Below are positions 7,444 to 15,937 of a stretch of 33,536 nt of DNA, in pieces. Made by a program: the position numbers and the translations under genes. The notes below the pieces were generated by a model. It searched no databases. It was not told the origin of the DNA and saw nothing but the letters and a program-made list of their open reading frames with translations. Source of the DNA: Bacteroidaceae bacterium. GTDB taxonomy: Bacteria > Bacteroidota > Bacteroidia > Bacteroidales > Bacteroidaceae. Each line of letters starts with the position of its first letter. The first letter of the stretch is position 1. The stretch spans positions 1 to 33,536 of the forward strand of contig JAFTYI010000043.1 of NCBI GenBank assembly GCA_017464815.1, read 5' to 3'.

Positions 7444-8544
7444 ATGATTAAATTCTTGGATATACAACGCATCACCGCCTCCTTCGAACCGCAATTGTCG
7501 GCCGAGGTGCAACGGGTCGTATCTTCGGGATGGTATCTGCTTGGTGAGGAAGTTGCGAAGTTTGAACAGGCGTTTGCCGAGTATTGCGACTCCACTCATT
7601 GCGTGGGTGTGGCCAACGGATTGGATGCTCTCACTCTGATACTGATGGCTTGGCGCGAAATGTACGGGTGGGACGAGGGTGACGAAGTGATAGTGCCTGC
7701 CAACACCTACATAGCCTCCATCCTCTCCATCAGCAGGGCCGGGTTGACGCCCGTGCTTTGTGAACCGGACGAGGAGAACGCCTTGATGGATGCCACCCAG
7801 TTTCCACGGTTGATGACGCTTCGCACACGCGCTATCATGCCGGTTCACCTCTACGGACAGGTGTGCGACATGGATGCCATTCGCACCTTTGCCCGCCAAC
7901 ATGGGTTGAAGGTTGTCGAGGATTGTGCCCAAGCACACGGTGCATTGCATAGGGGGACGCGCGTAGGAGCCTTGGGCGATGCCGCCGCCTTCAGCTTCTA
8001 TCCGGGCAAAAACTTGGGTGCCTTGGGCGATGGAGGAGCCGTGGTGACGAGCGACCGCCTGCTTGCCCGCATCGTGCGCAAACTGGCCAATTACGGCTCA
8101 CAGGAAAAATATGTTCACTTGAGCAAGGGCATAAATAGCCGTCTCGACGAGGTGCAGGCCGCCGTCCTAAGTGTGAAACTCGCCCGTTTGGATGCCGATA
8201 ACGATCGTCGTCGCCAGATAGCCCGTCGCTACATCCGCCAGATGACCAATCCCTTGGTGCGCACGCCACATGTGTCTTCGTGGCTTGGTCACGTCTTTCA
8301 CCTTTTCACCGTGCGGTGCGAACGTCGTGATGAACTCCAAAAACACTTGGCCGAAAAGGGCGTCCAGACGCTTATCCATTATCCCATTCCTCCGCACAAG
8401 CAAGAGGCGTACGCCGAGTGGAGCCATCTATCGCTCCCCATTACTGAGCGCATTCATCGCGAGGTTCTCAGTCTACCCATCAGTCCTGTGATGACCAACG
8501 ACGAGGTGCAGTGCGTGATTGATGCGGTAAACTCGTTTGAGTGA
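7444..8544 (+). CDS. DegT/DnrJ/EryC1/StrS PLP sugar aminotransferase
   Basis: The 366-residue protein belongs to the DegT/DnrJ/EryC1/StrS aminotransferases, which transfer an amino group from glutamate to a nucleotide-linked keto sugar. The PLP lysine is in [17 protein letters not shown] (about residues 178-194), and [15 protein letters not shown] (about 158-172) carries the cofactor-contacting Asp and Gln. The C-terminal [12 protein letters not shown] stretch is also typical. With a FdtA-like ketoisomerase upstream, the closest functional model is FdtB, which makes dTDP-3-amino-3,6-dideoxyhexose. Substrate and position of amination cannot be read from sequence. It ends just before a bidirectional terminator. 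Confidence 0.9.
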   Translation: MIKFLDIQRITASFEPQLSAEVQRVVSSGWYLLGEEVAKFEQAFAEYCDSTHCVGVANGLDALTLILMAWREMYGWDEGDEVIVPANTYIASILSISRAGLTPVLCEPDEENALMDATQFPRLMTLRTRAIMPVHLYGQVCDMDAIRTFARQHGLKVVEDCAQAHGALHRGTRVGALGDAAAFSFYPGKNLGALGDGGAVVTSDRLLARIVRKLANYGSQEKYVHLSKGINSRLDEVQAAVLSVKLARLDADNDRRRQIARRYIRQMTNPLVRTPHVSSWLGHVFHLFTVRCERRDELQKHLAEKGVQTLIHYPIPPHKQEAYAEWSHLSLPITERIHREVLSLPISPVMTNDEVQCVIDAVNSFE

Positions 8545-8561
8545 GAAAAAGGTGATACCAA

Positions 8562-8609
8562 CTAAAAAAGCCTCCCAAGCAAGTGCTTGAGAGGCTTCTT
8601 CTTTTTTTT
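8562..8609. terminator. bidirectional terminator, aminotransferase / tRNA-Cys
   Basis: AAGCCTCCCAAGC (8568-8580) pairs with GCTTGAGAGGCTT (8585-8597) with one mismatch. It has an A-tract on the left and a T-tract on the right, so it can stop transcription from both sides. Confidence 0.85.
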
Positions 8610-8610
8610 G

Positions 8611-8681
8611 AGGTACCAAGCAGATTCGAACTGCTGTAGACGGTTTTGCAGACCGTTGCCTAGCCACTCGGCCATGGTACC
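8611..8681 (-). tRNA. tRNA-Cys (anticodon GCA)
   Basis: Minus-strand cloverleaf: acceptor GGTACCA/TGGTACC with discriminator T, anticodon stem ACGGT, loop CTGCAAA, stem ACCGT (anticodon GCA), and T arm AGCAG-TTCGAAT-CTGCT. U73 is the expected cysteine identity base. The 3' CCA is not encoded. Confidence 0.93.
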
Positions 8682-8710
8682 CTGTGAGGGGGATTTCCCA
8701 TTTGCGGATG

Positions 8711-8718
8711 CAAAGGTA
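8711..8718 (-). promoter_or_regulatory. promoter -7 box of tRNA-Cys
   Basis: CAAAGGTA on the plus strand is TACCTTTG on the minus strand, 30 bases before the tRNA. Confidence 0.6.
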
Positions 8719-8733
8719 CAACTTATTTTGGAA

Positions 8734-8958
8734 TCAGCAACTCTTTTCGTCTCTTTTTTTGCAGGAAGAGGTGCTTTTTGAGCATTTTTCCCCTTTTTCT
8801 TCCTCTTTCAGCTCTTGAATCAGGCGGCAATTGCAACTCGATGCGCAATGTTTGCACGGATTTTCCTCACCATTCATCGCCTTCAACGAACAGATGAGGT
8901 GATAGATGGCGGCGCTGGCGGCCAGCAGGACGATGATGATGACAAGGGCCTCTTGCAT
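8734..8958 (-). CDS. FeoB-associated Cys-rich membrane protein
   Basis: The 74-residue protein starts with one membrane helix (LVIIIVLLAASAAIYHLI, about residues 5-22), followed by a cytosolic-type tail with seven cysteines (CKHCASSCNCRL, then EKCSKSTSSC and a final KKRDEKSC). This is the FeoB-associated Cys-rich protein family found next to feoB in many bacteria, thought to help ferrous iron transport; the mechanism is not known. It lies 112 bases downstream of the 56-residue gene on the same strand, with a heptamer repeat array in the gap, so it is probably the last gene of the feo operon. Confidence 0.83.
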   Translation of the reverse strand: MQEALVIIIVLLAASAAIYHLICSLKAMNGEENPCKHCASSCNCRLIQELKEEEKGEKCSKSTSSCKKRDEKSC

Positions 8959-8989
8959 GATTCCTATTTTCCTTTAATTCCTATTACCT

Positions 8990-9059
8990 TAAACTCTAAA
9001 CTCTAAACCTTAAACTCTAAACCTTAAACCTTAAACCTTAAACTCTAAACTCTAAACCT
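8990..9059. repeat. ten perfect 7-bp units TAAACTC/TAAACCT
   Basis: Ten consecutive heptamers are present, each either TAAACTC or TAAACCT, in the order C-T-coded 1,1,2,1,2,2,2,1,1,2. They lie inside the feo operon, between the 56-residue gene and the Cys-rich gene. They resemble a telomere-type heptamer in form only. Copy-number change would alter intergenic spacing. Confidence 0.92.
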
Positions 9060-9070
9060 TGCCTCCTTGT

Positions 9071-9241
9071 TCACTTCTCGAGTCCGAGCTGATTATAGAT
9101 AAAAGCGAGAATCCAAGCCGCTATTACTATGCCGATGGTTATGATGATGGAACGTTTCAACCGGTTGCGGCCGTGTTCGAATCGGTAAGTTCTTCCAAAG
9201 ACTATCAGTATTCCGAGGATGATGAAGAGAATCGTTTTCAT
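9071..9241 (-). CDS. 56-residue membrane protein in the feo operon
   Basis: This short frame lies 65 bases downstream of feoAB on the same strand. It encodes two probable membrane helices, TILFIILGILIVFG (about residues 3-16) and SIIITIGIVIAAWILAFIYN (about 31-50), joined by a basic loop (RTYRFEHGRNRLKR). The ATG at 9241 is preceded by an A-rich leader (GATAAGAAACTT). Location between FeoAB and the Cys-rich protein suggests an accessory role in iron uptake. I do not recognise the family, so function is inference from context. Confidence 0.7.
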   Translation of the reverse strand: MKTILFIILGILIVFGRTYRFEHGRNRLKRSIIITIGIVIAAWILAFIYNQLGLEK

Positions 9242-9306
9242 AAGTTTCTTATCACTAATTTCCAGATTGTCCTTGTCCGCATCAGGTTTCTCTTCCTTTG
9301 GGAGAG

Positions 9307-11811
9307 TTAGAGGGGACTTAGCAGGCTTCCTACCTGATACACCACGAAGGAGACGAGCCAGGCGAGGGCGGTGGTGTAGAGGGCGGTGAAGATGGCCCAC
9401 TTCCATTGCCCGCTCTCTTGCCGGATGGCGGCAAGGGTGGCTACGCAGGGGAAATAGATGAGGACGAACAGCATGTAGCTGATGGCGGCCAGCGGGGTGA
9501 TGCTTTGGGCAATGCGGGCTGAGAGGGTGCTGCTTTCTCCCTCTGTGGCGGCGGTTACTTGTGCTTCGTCTTCGTGGTAGAGCACACCGATGGTGCTCAC
9601 CACCAACTCTTTGGCTCCCACGCCCGAAATGAGTCCGATGCCCAGTTTCCAGTCGAAGCCGAGTGGCTTGATGACAGGTTCGATGGCGCGTCCAATCTGT
9701 CCGATGTAGGAGTTCTCCTGTTGCTCGGCCAGCGTCTCGTGTGCTTCGTGGCGCGGATAGTAGCCGAGGAACCAAATGAGGATGGAAGCTACCATGATGA
9801 TGCCTCCCATTTTCTTCAAGTATTGCGCTCCCTTTTCCCACGTGTGGCGCAGGATGGCTTTGCTCGTGGGCATGCGATAGGGGGGCAATTCCATTACGAA
9901 TGGAGTGTCGTCACCCTTCATTAGCATGCGGCTGAAAAGGCGGGCCATGAGGATGGCCAACAGGATTCCTACGGCGTAGATGCTGAGCAGTACAAGGCTG
10001 GCATGGTCGTGGAAGAAGGCTCCCACCAACAGCAGGTATATGGGCAGGCGGGCACTGCACGACATCAGCGGATTGATGAGCATGGTGATGAGGCGGCTCT
10101 TGCGATTCTCGATGGTGCGGCCGGCCATGATGGCTGGTACGTTACACCCGAAACCCATGATGAGGGGTATGAACGACTTGCCGTGTAACCCCATTTTGTG
10201 CATCAGCTTGTCCATGATGAAGGCTGCGCGGGCCATGTAGCCCGAGTCCTCCATCAGGCTGATGAAGAAGTAGAGAATCAGGATGTTGGGCAGGAAGACG
10301 ATGACACCTCCCACGCCACCGATGATGCCGTCGATAATCATGTCCTTCAGCGGTCCTTCGGCCATGCTTGCCTCCACCATGTTGCCAATCTGCTCTACAA
10401 TCCATTCGATACCCATCATGGGATATTCGCCTAGTGCGAAGGTGCTTTCGAACATGACGTAGAGGAAGAGGAAGAAGATGGGGAATCCCCACCAGCGGTG
10501 GGTGACGATGGTGTCGATGGCCTCCGTCATGCGGTGGCGCTCCACATGGTTGTCAGTGAAGGTCTCGCGCAAGGCGCCTTGGATGAATCCATATTTGGCA
10601 TCGGTGATGGCTTGTTCGCTGTCTTCGCCCAGCACTTTCTGTAAGCGGATGGCTTCGCGGTCGCGGGTGGCCAGTATATCGATGCCGTTTGGCAGTGTTT
10701 TCACAAAGTCCTTGGCTTCCTTGTCGTTTTCCAACAGTTTGATGGCCAGAAAACGGGTGGAATATTTGTGGCGAATGCCTTCGTTACGGCTGATTTCACG
10801 CTTTACCGCGTCGATGCTTCGCTCCACTTCGGGGCCGTGGTTGATGTGTATGTGGTGATAGAATCCGCGCGGATGTTCGTGCTTCATGCTGCCTTCGTCG
10901 AACGAGTGGTCGGGCACGTACTGACGGTGCCAGTCGCTCAGGTCATCCAGTGCTTCGGTGCGTAGGTGTCCCTCTTTGTCGAGGAAATCGCCTCCTTCGT
11001 AGATGCTGATGATGGTGTGAAACAGTTTGTCGATGCCCCGTCCCGTACGCGATACGGTGGGGATGATGGGTGCACCCAACAGTTCGCCCAATTGCTTATG
11101 GTCGAGGGTGTTGCCGCTGGCTTCCAACTCGTCGTACATGTTCAGTGCAATGACCATGCGCACGTTCATGTCGATAAGTTGGGTGGTCAGGTAGAGGTTG
11201 CGCTCCAGGTTGCTTGCATCGACAACGTTGATAACCACGTCGGGTGTTTCGTCGATGATGTACTTGCGTACGTATCGCTCCTCGGGTGTATAAGTGCTGA
11301 GGCTGTAGGTGCCCGGCAGGTCGATGAGGCGGAATCGGTAGCCTTGGAATTCGAAATATCCCTCTTTGGCATCCACGGTGACACCGCTGTAGTTGCCTAC
11401 GTGCTCGTGTGCGCCACTGGCAATGTTGAACAGCGAAGTCTTTCCACAGTTGGGATTGCCTACCAAGGCAACGTTGATGGTGCGTCGCTTGCCGCGAGCC
11501 AACCTTTGCATGGCCTCTTCGTCCACCGGGACAGTTTCGGTGATGGGTGGGGCTATTGCAGGGGAGGCTTCTTGTAGGCGTGCCTCCTCTTCGCTCACTA
11601 TTTCTATCATCTCAGCTTCCTGTCGGCGGAGAGAGATTTCATATCCAAGGATTTTGTATTTGATGGGGTCCTTCAACGGTGCATTCAGGATGACCTCCAC
11701 GGTCTTCCCTTTGATGAAGCCCATCTCTACGATGCGTTTGCGGAAACCGCCATGGCCCAGCACCTTTACGATGACTCCTCTCTCACCAGTTTTCAGTTCG
11801 GATAAGCGCAT
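9307..11811 (-). CDS. feoB: fused FeoA-FeoB ferrous iron transporter
   Basis: The 834-residue inner-membrane protein imports Fe2+. Residues about 1-75 (MRLSELKTGERGVIVKV onward) are an SH3-like FeoA domain fused to the front, a known Bacteroidetes arrangement. The FeoB G domain follows with G1 GNPNCGKTSLFN (about 117-128), G3 DLPGTYSLS and G4 ALNMYDE. After about residue 430 come the GATE-type membrane segments, including GFGCNVPAIMAGRT and VGAKELVVSTIGVLY, the two pore regions. All key motifs are intact. It is the first gene of a minus-strand unit with two small membrane proteins. The promoter is at 11834-11841. I saw no convincing Fur box, so iron control is only expected, not shown. Confidence 0.96.
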   Translation of the reverse strand: MRLSELKTGERGVIVKVLGHGGFRKRIVEMGFIKGKTVEVILNAPLKDPIKYKILGYEISLRRQEAEMIEIVSEEEARLQEASPAIAPPITETVPVDEEAMQRLARGKRRTINVALVGNPNCGKTSLFNIASGAHEHVGNYSGVTVDAKEGYFEFQGYRFRLIDLPGTYSLSTYTPEERYVRKYIIDETPDVVINVVDASNLERNLYLTTQLIDMNVRMVIALNMYDELEASGNTLDHKQLGELLGAPIIPTVSRTGRGIDKLFHTIISIYEGGDFLDKEGHLRTEALDDLSDWHRQYVPDHSFDEGSMKHEHPRGFYHHIHINHGPEVERSIDAVKREISRNEGIRHKYSTRFLAIKLLENDKEAKDFVKTLPNGIDILATRDREAIRLQKVLGEDSEQAITDAKYGFIQGALRETFTDNHVERHRMTEAIDTIVTHRWWGFPIFFLFLYVMFESTFALGEYPMMGIEWIVEQIGNMVEASMAEGPLKDMIIDGIIGGVGGVIVFLPNILILYFFISLMEDSGYMARAAFIMDKLMHKMGLHGKSFIPLIMGFGCNVPAIMAGRTIENRKSRLITMLINPLMSCSARLPIYLLLVGAFFHDHASLVLLSIYAVGILLAILMARLFSRMLMKGDDTPFVMELPPYRMPTSKAILRHTWEKGAQYLKKMGGIIMVASILIWFLGYYPRHEAHETLAEQQENSYIGQIGRAIEPVIKPLGFDWKLGIGLISGVGAKELVVSTIGVLYHEDEAQVTAATEGESSTLSARIAQSITPLAAISYMLFVLIYFPCVATLAAIRQESGQWKWAIFTALYTTALAWLVSFVVYQVGSLLSPL

Positions 11812-11833
11812 AAGTTCTTTTTCAATTAGTATG

Positions 11834-11841
11834 CAAAAGTA
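11834..11841 (-). promoter_or_regulatory. feoAB promoter -7 box
   Basis: CAAAAGTA on the plus strand is TACTTTTG on the minus strand, 22 bases before the feoAB start. Confidence 0.65.
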
Positions 11842-11922
11842 CGCTTTCTTTCCGAAGTTTCCAAGCGGGAAGACTCTTTTTGTCTCTCGTGTGCGCGTAT
11901 ATACCTACATTTAGGTATTCAT

Positions 11923-13818
11923 TCAAGTGCTCCTTTTCTTCTTCTTCCATGCTGTTTTGCCCATGGGGGCTGGGTAGAGTTTGCCGATGAGGTCGGGGCG
12001 GTTCATACGGCGCAGGGCGGAGGTGATTTTCTGCTTCTCCTCCGCTTTGTACCAGAAGAAGAACATGCGTTGTGCCAACTTCTCTTGGGACGTTTTGGCT
12101 GAGAATACGGGTTGCAGGGTGTAAGGGTGTAGTCCGGTGTACCAGGCTTCAGTGCTGACGGTCATGGGGGTGGGGGTGAAGTCCTGCACCTGCTCCAGGT
12201 GGAAATCGAGACTCTTCGTGATGGCAGCCAATTCGGCCATCTCCTCTTGGGTACATCCTGGGTGTGAAGAGATGAAGTAGGGGACAATCTGTTGGTTCAA
12301 CCCTTCTTCCTTGTTGATGCGGTCAAAGATGCGCTTGAACTCGTAGAATTGTTCGAAGGGCGGCTTGCGCATCAGGTCGAGCACATGGGGGCTGGTGTGC
12401 TCGGGAGCCACTTTCAGGCGTCCGCTCACGTGGCGGGTTATCAGTTCGCGGGTGTAGTCGCGGACGGCCCGGTTGATGGCTTCGTCCTTGGCTTGGTGAA
12501 GCAGCAGGTCGTAGCGCACGCCGCTTCCGATGAAGCTCTTTTTGATACCGGGTAGTGCGTCCACGCTGCGGTAGATGTCAAGCAGGGGACGGTGGTCGGT
12601 GTTCAAGTTGGGGCATACCTTGGGATGGATGCACGAGGGACGTTTGCACCGTTGGCACAGCGCAAGGTCGTGTCCTTGCATGGCATACATGTTGGCCGAT
12701 GGTCCTCCGAGGTCCGACAGGTAGCCACGGAAGTCGGGCATGTGGGTGATGGCTTTCACCTCGCGCAAGATGCTCTCTTTGCTGCGGCTGACGATGAATT
12801 TCCCCTGATGGGCGCTGATGGTGCAGAAGGCACATCCGCCGAAGCATCCGCGGTGGAGGTTCACCGAAAACTTGATCATGTCGTAGGCCGGGATGCGTTT
12901 CCCCTTGTATTTGGGGTGGGGCAATCGGGTGTAGGGCAGGTCGAAGGAGTGGTCGAGCTCGGCTTGGGTCATAGGCGGATAGGGCGGATTTACCACCGTG
13001 TAGCGCCCGTCGACCCGTTGGATGATGCGTTGGGCACGGAGTTTGTTGCTCTCCTCCTCGATGTGGCGGAAGTTTTCGGCCTGTTTGCGCTTGTCGCGCA
13101 GGCACTCCTCGTGGGGGTGTAGCACAAGGTCTTCCTGCCCGATGCCATTGGGCACCTCCTCTTCCCTGTGGTAGAGCAACACCGTTTGAGGCATGTCGCC
13201 CACCAGTTGGCGTAGGGTAGGGCGGTCCAATGTGGCAATGCCAGCCTGTCGTAGCCGTTGGCACAAGTCGGTCAAGGGCTTTTCCCCCATGCCATACGTG
13301 ATGAGGTCGGCACCGCTGTCGCACAGGATGCACTTCTGCAGTTCGTCGGCCCAATAGTCAAAGTGGGTGAGTCTTCTCAGCGAAGCCTCGATGCCTCCCA
13401 GAATGATGGGCACATCGGGGTAAAGCTCCCTCAGTATGCGGCTGTAAGTGATGGTGGTGCGTTCGGGGCGCATGTCGTGCCGTCCGTCGGGGGTGTAGGC
13501 ATCTTCGCTGCGCAGCCGTCGGTTGGCCGTATACTTGTTCACCATCGAATCCATGCAACCGGCCGACACGGCGAAGAACAGGCGCGGACGCCCCATCTTC
13601 TTGAAGTCGCGCAAGTCGTCGCGCCAGTTGGGTTGTGGCACGATGGCCACGCGCAACCCTTCGGCTTCCAGCAGACGGCCGACGACTGCTGCACCGAACG
13701 AGGGATGATCCACGTAGGCATCGCCACTGAAGATGACGACATCCACTTCATCCCATCCGCGCAGCTTCATCTCTTTTTGCGTGGTAGGCAGCCAGTCGGT
13801 CAGTTGGTATTGGGTCAT
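11923..13818 (-). CDS. YgiQ-family radical SAM protein
   Basis: The 631-residue protein belongs to the YgiQ (UPF0313) radical SAM family. The [4Fe-4S] cluster cysteines are in HRGCFGGCAFCTISAHQGKF (CxxxCxxC, about residues 322-341). The N-terminal half begins with LTDWLPTTQKEMKLRGWDEV and includes a B12-binding-like section (about 20-110). VAPEHTSPHVLDLMRKP and QDFTPTPMTVST later on are family hallmarks. The C-terminus is basic (KTAWKKKKRST). The biochemical role of YgiQ is not established. It starts 21 bases after the stop of the 103-residue gene, so the two are likely one operon. Confidence 0.93.
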   Translation of the reverse strand: MTQYQLTDWLPTTQKEMKLRGWDEVDVVIFSGDAYVDHPSFGAAVVGRLLEAEGLRVAIVPQPNWRDDLRDFKKMGRPRLFFAVSAGCMDSMVNKYTANRRLRSEDAYTPDGRHDMRPERTTITYSRILRELYPDVPIILGGIEASLRRLTHFDYWADELQKCILCDSGADLITYGMGEKPLTDLCQRLRQAGIATLDRPTLRQLVGDMPQTVLLYHREEEVPNGIGQEDLVLHPHEECLRDKRKQAENFRHIEEESNKLRAQRIIQRVDGRYTVVNPPYPPMTQAELDHSFDLPYTRLPHPKYKGKRIPAYDMIKFSVNLHRGCFGGCAFCTISAHQGKFIVSRSKESILREVKAITHMPDFRGYLSDLGGPSANMYAMQGHDLALCQRCKRPSCIHPKVCPNLNTDHRPLLDIYRSVDALPGIKKSFIGSGVRYDLLLHQAKDEAINRAVRDYTRELITRHVSGRLKVAPEHTSPHVLDLMRKPPFEQFYEFKRIFDRINKEEGLNQQIVPYFISSHPGCTQEEMAELAAITKSLDFHLEQVQDFTPTPMTVSTEAWYTGLHPYTLQPVFSAKTSQEKLAQRMFFFWYKAEEKQKITSALRRMNRPDLIGKLYPAPMGKTAWKKKKRST

Positions 13819-13839
13819 GAGAGGGGGCTTTGTTAGGCT

Positions 13840-14151
13840 TTACTCTTCACTCTCTTCACTCTCTTCTTCCCACTTGATGTAGAGCAGAATCAGCTGATGC
13901 AGGCCAAATGCTTTCATGTCGTTGTGGTAGATGACATCGATGCACAGGTCCAGCAAATCCTTTCTGTCATCCTCTTGCGAGGCAATGAGCGAGCGGATGT
14001 TGAGACGCAGTTTCTCCAACACACTTTCGTCCACAATGCCGTTGCTGTCTATCAAGTGTTGGAAAAGCGAGTATTTCTGTATGGTTTGTAGGGCCGTTTC
14101 GGTCACATGGATGCTCCGTGTCCCCGAGGGGTTGGCTTGAATGGTATACAT
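13840..14151 (-). CDS. conserved-looking 103-residue protein, function unknown
   Basis: I do not recognise the family. The protein begins MYTIQANPSGTRSIHVTETA, is mostly helical in composition (LQTIQKYSLFQHLIDSNGIV, then LDLCIDVIYHNDMKAFGLHQ) and ends in an acidic tail (KWEEESEESEE). It has no signal peptide or membrane helix. I place the start at ATG 14151 rather than further upstream, because the -7 box at 14206-14213 would otherwise fall inside the gene. It precedes the YgiQ gene by 21 bases. Confidence 0.7.
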   Translation of the reverse strand: MYTIQANPSGTRSIHVTETALQTIQKYSLFQHLIDSNGIVDESVLEKLRLNIRSLIASQEDDRKDLLDLCIDVIYHNDMKAFGLHQLILLYIKWEEESEESEE

Positions 14152-14205
14152 AATGATGTTCTTTATATTATACGTTTTTTTGTTTAATGGATTCTTTTGG
14201 TTGCG

Positions 14206-14213
14206 CAAAGATA
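14206..14213 (-). promoter_or_regulatory. promoter -7 box of the 103-residue protein / ygiQ unit
   Basis: CAAAGATA on the plus strand is TATCTTTG on the minus strand, 54 bases before ATG 14151. It stands divergent to the lipoprotein gene. Confidence 0.55.
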
Positions 14214-14280
14214 CTGCAAGCCTGGGGAAGGACAAAATAAATTCGTCAGTTTTTCGTTATTAGGGAAAACTTACGGATGA

Positions 14281-15753
14281 ATGGATAAGATATTTCACTA
14301 CATACATGTGGCAGTCGTGTGCCTGTTGGCAGTTGTGGCGCCCACGTTGCTTGTCTCGTGTGACGATGATGAGTCGTACACCACTTCCCCCATGGCACTG
14401 CTGGAGTTCTCGACCGATACAGTGAGGTTCGACACCGTTTTCACCACCATAGGTTCCAGCACACAGGTGTTCAAGGTCTATAATCGTGGAGGTGAGTCGC
14501 TGATGCTTCCCTCAATCCGCTTGGCTGGTGGAGGGGCGACGGGCTTTCGGGTGAACGTCGACGGCATGAGTGGCACCGAGTTCGCGGATGTGGAGTTGCG
14601 CAATGGCGACAGCCTCTTTGTCTTCGTCGAAGTCACCGTTGACCCGCGTGACGAGGACAATCCTTTCCTGCTTCGCGATTCCCTGATATTTGCCTTGCAG
14701 AGTGGCCTTTACCAGCAAGTCCAGTTGGAGGCCTACGGACAGGATATGATTGTGTTGCGTGGTCAGACCTTTGCGCGTGACACCATCCTGACGGGTGAAC
14801 GCCCCTATGTGGTGTACGACAGTCTGGTGGTCGACAGCGGTGTCACCCTGCGACTGACCGAGGGCGCACGCCTCTATTTCCACAGTGGCGGATTCATGCG
14901 CGTTCACGGCACTCTCCGTGCCGAAGGCTCTTTGGAGCACCCCATTGTGTTCCGTGGCGACCGCTTGGACAATATGTTTGACTATCTGCCCTACGACCGC
15001 TTGGACAACCAGTGGGGAGGCATCATTTTGAGCGCTTCCAGTTACGACAACTACCTCGGTTATACCGACATACATAGTGGAGGGTGGGGCGTACGGTGCG
15101 ACTCGTCCGATGTGGTGCAGAACAAGCTCACCATCGAGAACTCCGTCATCCACAACGTGGCGGGCGACGCCCTCAGCGCCGTGAATGCCCGTCTGTGGGT
15201 GGGCAACACCGAACTGACCAATGCCGGCCACCATTGCCTCAAGGTGCGTGGTGGCGATGTGCAGGTGTTCTTCTCCACGCTGGCCAACTTCTACCCGTGG
15301 GCCTATCGCGGTGCTGCCCTCAGCCTGAGCAACGAATGGTGTCCGCTCACTCGTGCCGACTTCCGCAACTGCATCATCACCGGTTACTCATCCAATGAAC
15401 TGATGCTGTGGCCCACCTCCGAACCCGATTCCATCACCTTCAACTACCGCTTCGACCATTGCCTGCTGACCATTCCTGCCGATAGCATCCGGGACGACCG
15501 TTACGCAAACGTCCGATGCGATTCGGTGGAGCACGACGTGAGCCGCATTACCAACTTCCCTCTTATCGACACCGATATCTTCTACTACGACTTCTCCCTC
15601 GACTCCCTTTCGCAAGCCGTGGGAGCTGCCAGTGCCGACGATGCCCGCCTCTTCTATCCCCTCGACCGCCTTGGCTACAACCGTCTGGAGGGTGATGAAG
15701 CCCCCGATGCAGGGGCAAGGGAGCGTGCTGAAGAAGATTCGCCGGAGGAATAG
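14281..15753 (+). CDS. surface-type lipoprotein with parallel beta-helix
   Basis: The 490-residue protein has a lipoprotein signal peptide (VAVVCLLAVVAPTLLVSC, cysteine at residue 27). It is followed at once by DDDE, an acidic stretch like the lipoprotein export signal that sends Bacteroidetes lipoproteins to the outer surface. Residues about 40-150 look like an Ig-like/DUF1573-type beta sandwich (FDTVFTTIGSSTQVFKVYNRGGE). From about 185 to 390 come beta-helix rungs with GTLRAEGSLEHPIVFRGD, NQWGGIILSASS and ENSVIHNVAGDALSAVNARL. Such folds bind or cleave polysaccharides, but no catalytic residues can be named. It stands alone between a divergent unit and rlmH. Confidence 0.8.
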   Translation: MDKIFHYIHVAVVCLLAVVAPTLLVSCDDDESYTTSPMALLEFSTDTVRFDTVFTTIGSSTQVFKVYNRGGESLMLPSIRLAGGGATGFRVNVDGMSGTEFADVELRNGDSLFVFVEVTVDPRDEDNPFLLRDSLIFALQSGLYQQVQLEAYGQDMIVLRGQTFARDTILTGERPYVVYDSLVVDSGVTLRLTEGARLYFHSGGFMRVHGTLRAEGSLEHPIVFRGDRLDNMFDYLPYDRLDNQWGGIILSASSYDNYLGYTDIHSGGWGVRCDSSDVVQNKLTIENSVIHNVAGDALSAVNARLWVGNTELTNAGHHCLKVRGGDVQVFFSTLANFYPWAYRGAALSLSNEWCPLTRADFRNCIITGYSSNELMLWPTSEPDSITFNYRFDHCLLTIPADSIRDDRYANVRCDSVEHDVSRITNFPLIDTDIFYYDFSLDSLSQAVGAASADDARLFYPLDRLGYNRLEGDEAPDAGARERAEEDSPEE

Positions 15754-15759
15754 CATTGG

Positions 15760-15781
15760 TCTTATCATGCGATAAGCCGGT
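15760..15781. other. small hairpin after the lipoprotein gene
   Basis: CTTATC-ATGC-GATAAG with flanking GG/CC pairs forms a short stem directly after the stop codon. It lacks a U-tract, so it is a weak terminator candidate. Confidence 0.4.
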
Positions 15782-15785
15782 CCTT

Positions 15786-15856
15786 GGAAGTGTAGCGCTG
15801 GATTATGGAAGTGTAGCGATGGATTATGGAAGTGTAGCGATGGACTCTGGAAGTAC
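15786..15856. repeat. 21-bp tandem repeat, 3.4 copies
   Basis: Units GGAAGTGTAGCGxTGGATTAT repeat three times from 15786 to 15848 with few changes, then a partial fourth copy (GGAAGT) follows. They lie in the gap before rlmH. No hairpin or frame is conserved. Confidence 0.85.
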
Positions 15857-15902
15857 AAAACTTAATCCATGCTGTGGTTGCGGGGATTTTTCAGTTCATC
15901 TC

Positions 15903-15933
15903 TTTGTTCTTTCAGAAATATAGCGTACTTTTG
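15903..15933 (+). promoter_or_regulatory. rlmH promoter
   Basis: TTTG 15903-15906 and TACTTTTG 15926-15933 are 19 bases apart. The -7 box ends only 4 bases before the rlmH ATG, so the transcript should be leaderless or nearly so. Confidence 0.7.
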
Positions 15934-15937
15934 CGAT

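Noticed and set aside
8990-9059. Heptamer array as a CRISPR array or true telomere
   Set aside because: Units are contiguous with no spacers, no cas genes are present, and the array is internal to an operon.
15786-15856. 21-bp repeats as CRISPR or an iteron origin
   Set aside because: Only 3.4 contiguous copies, no spacers, and no replication gene nearby.
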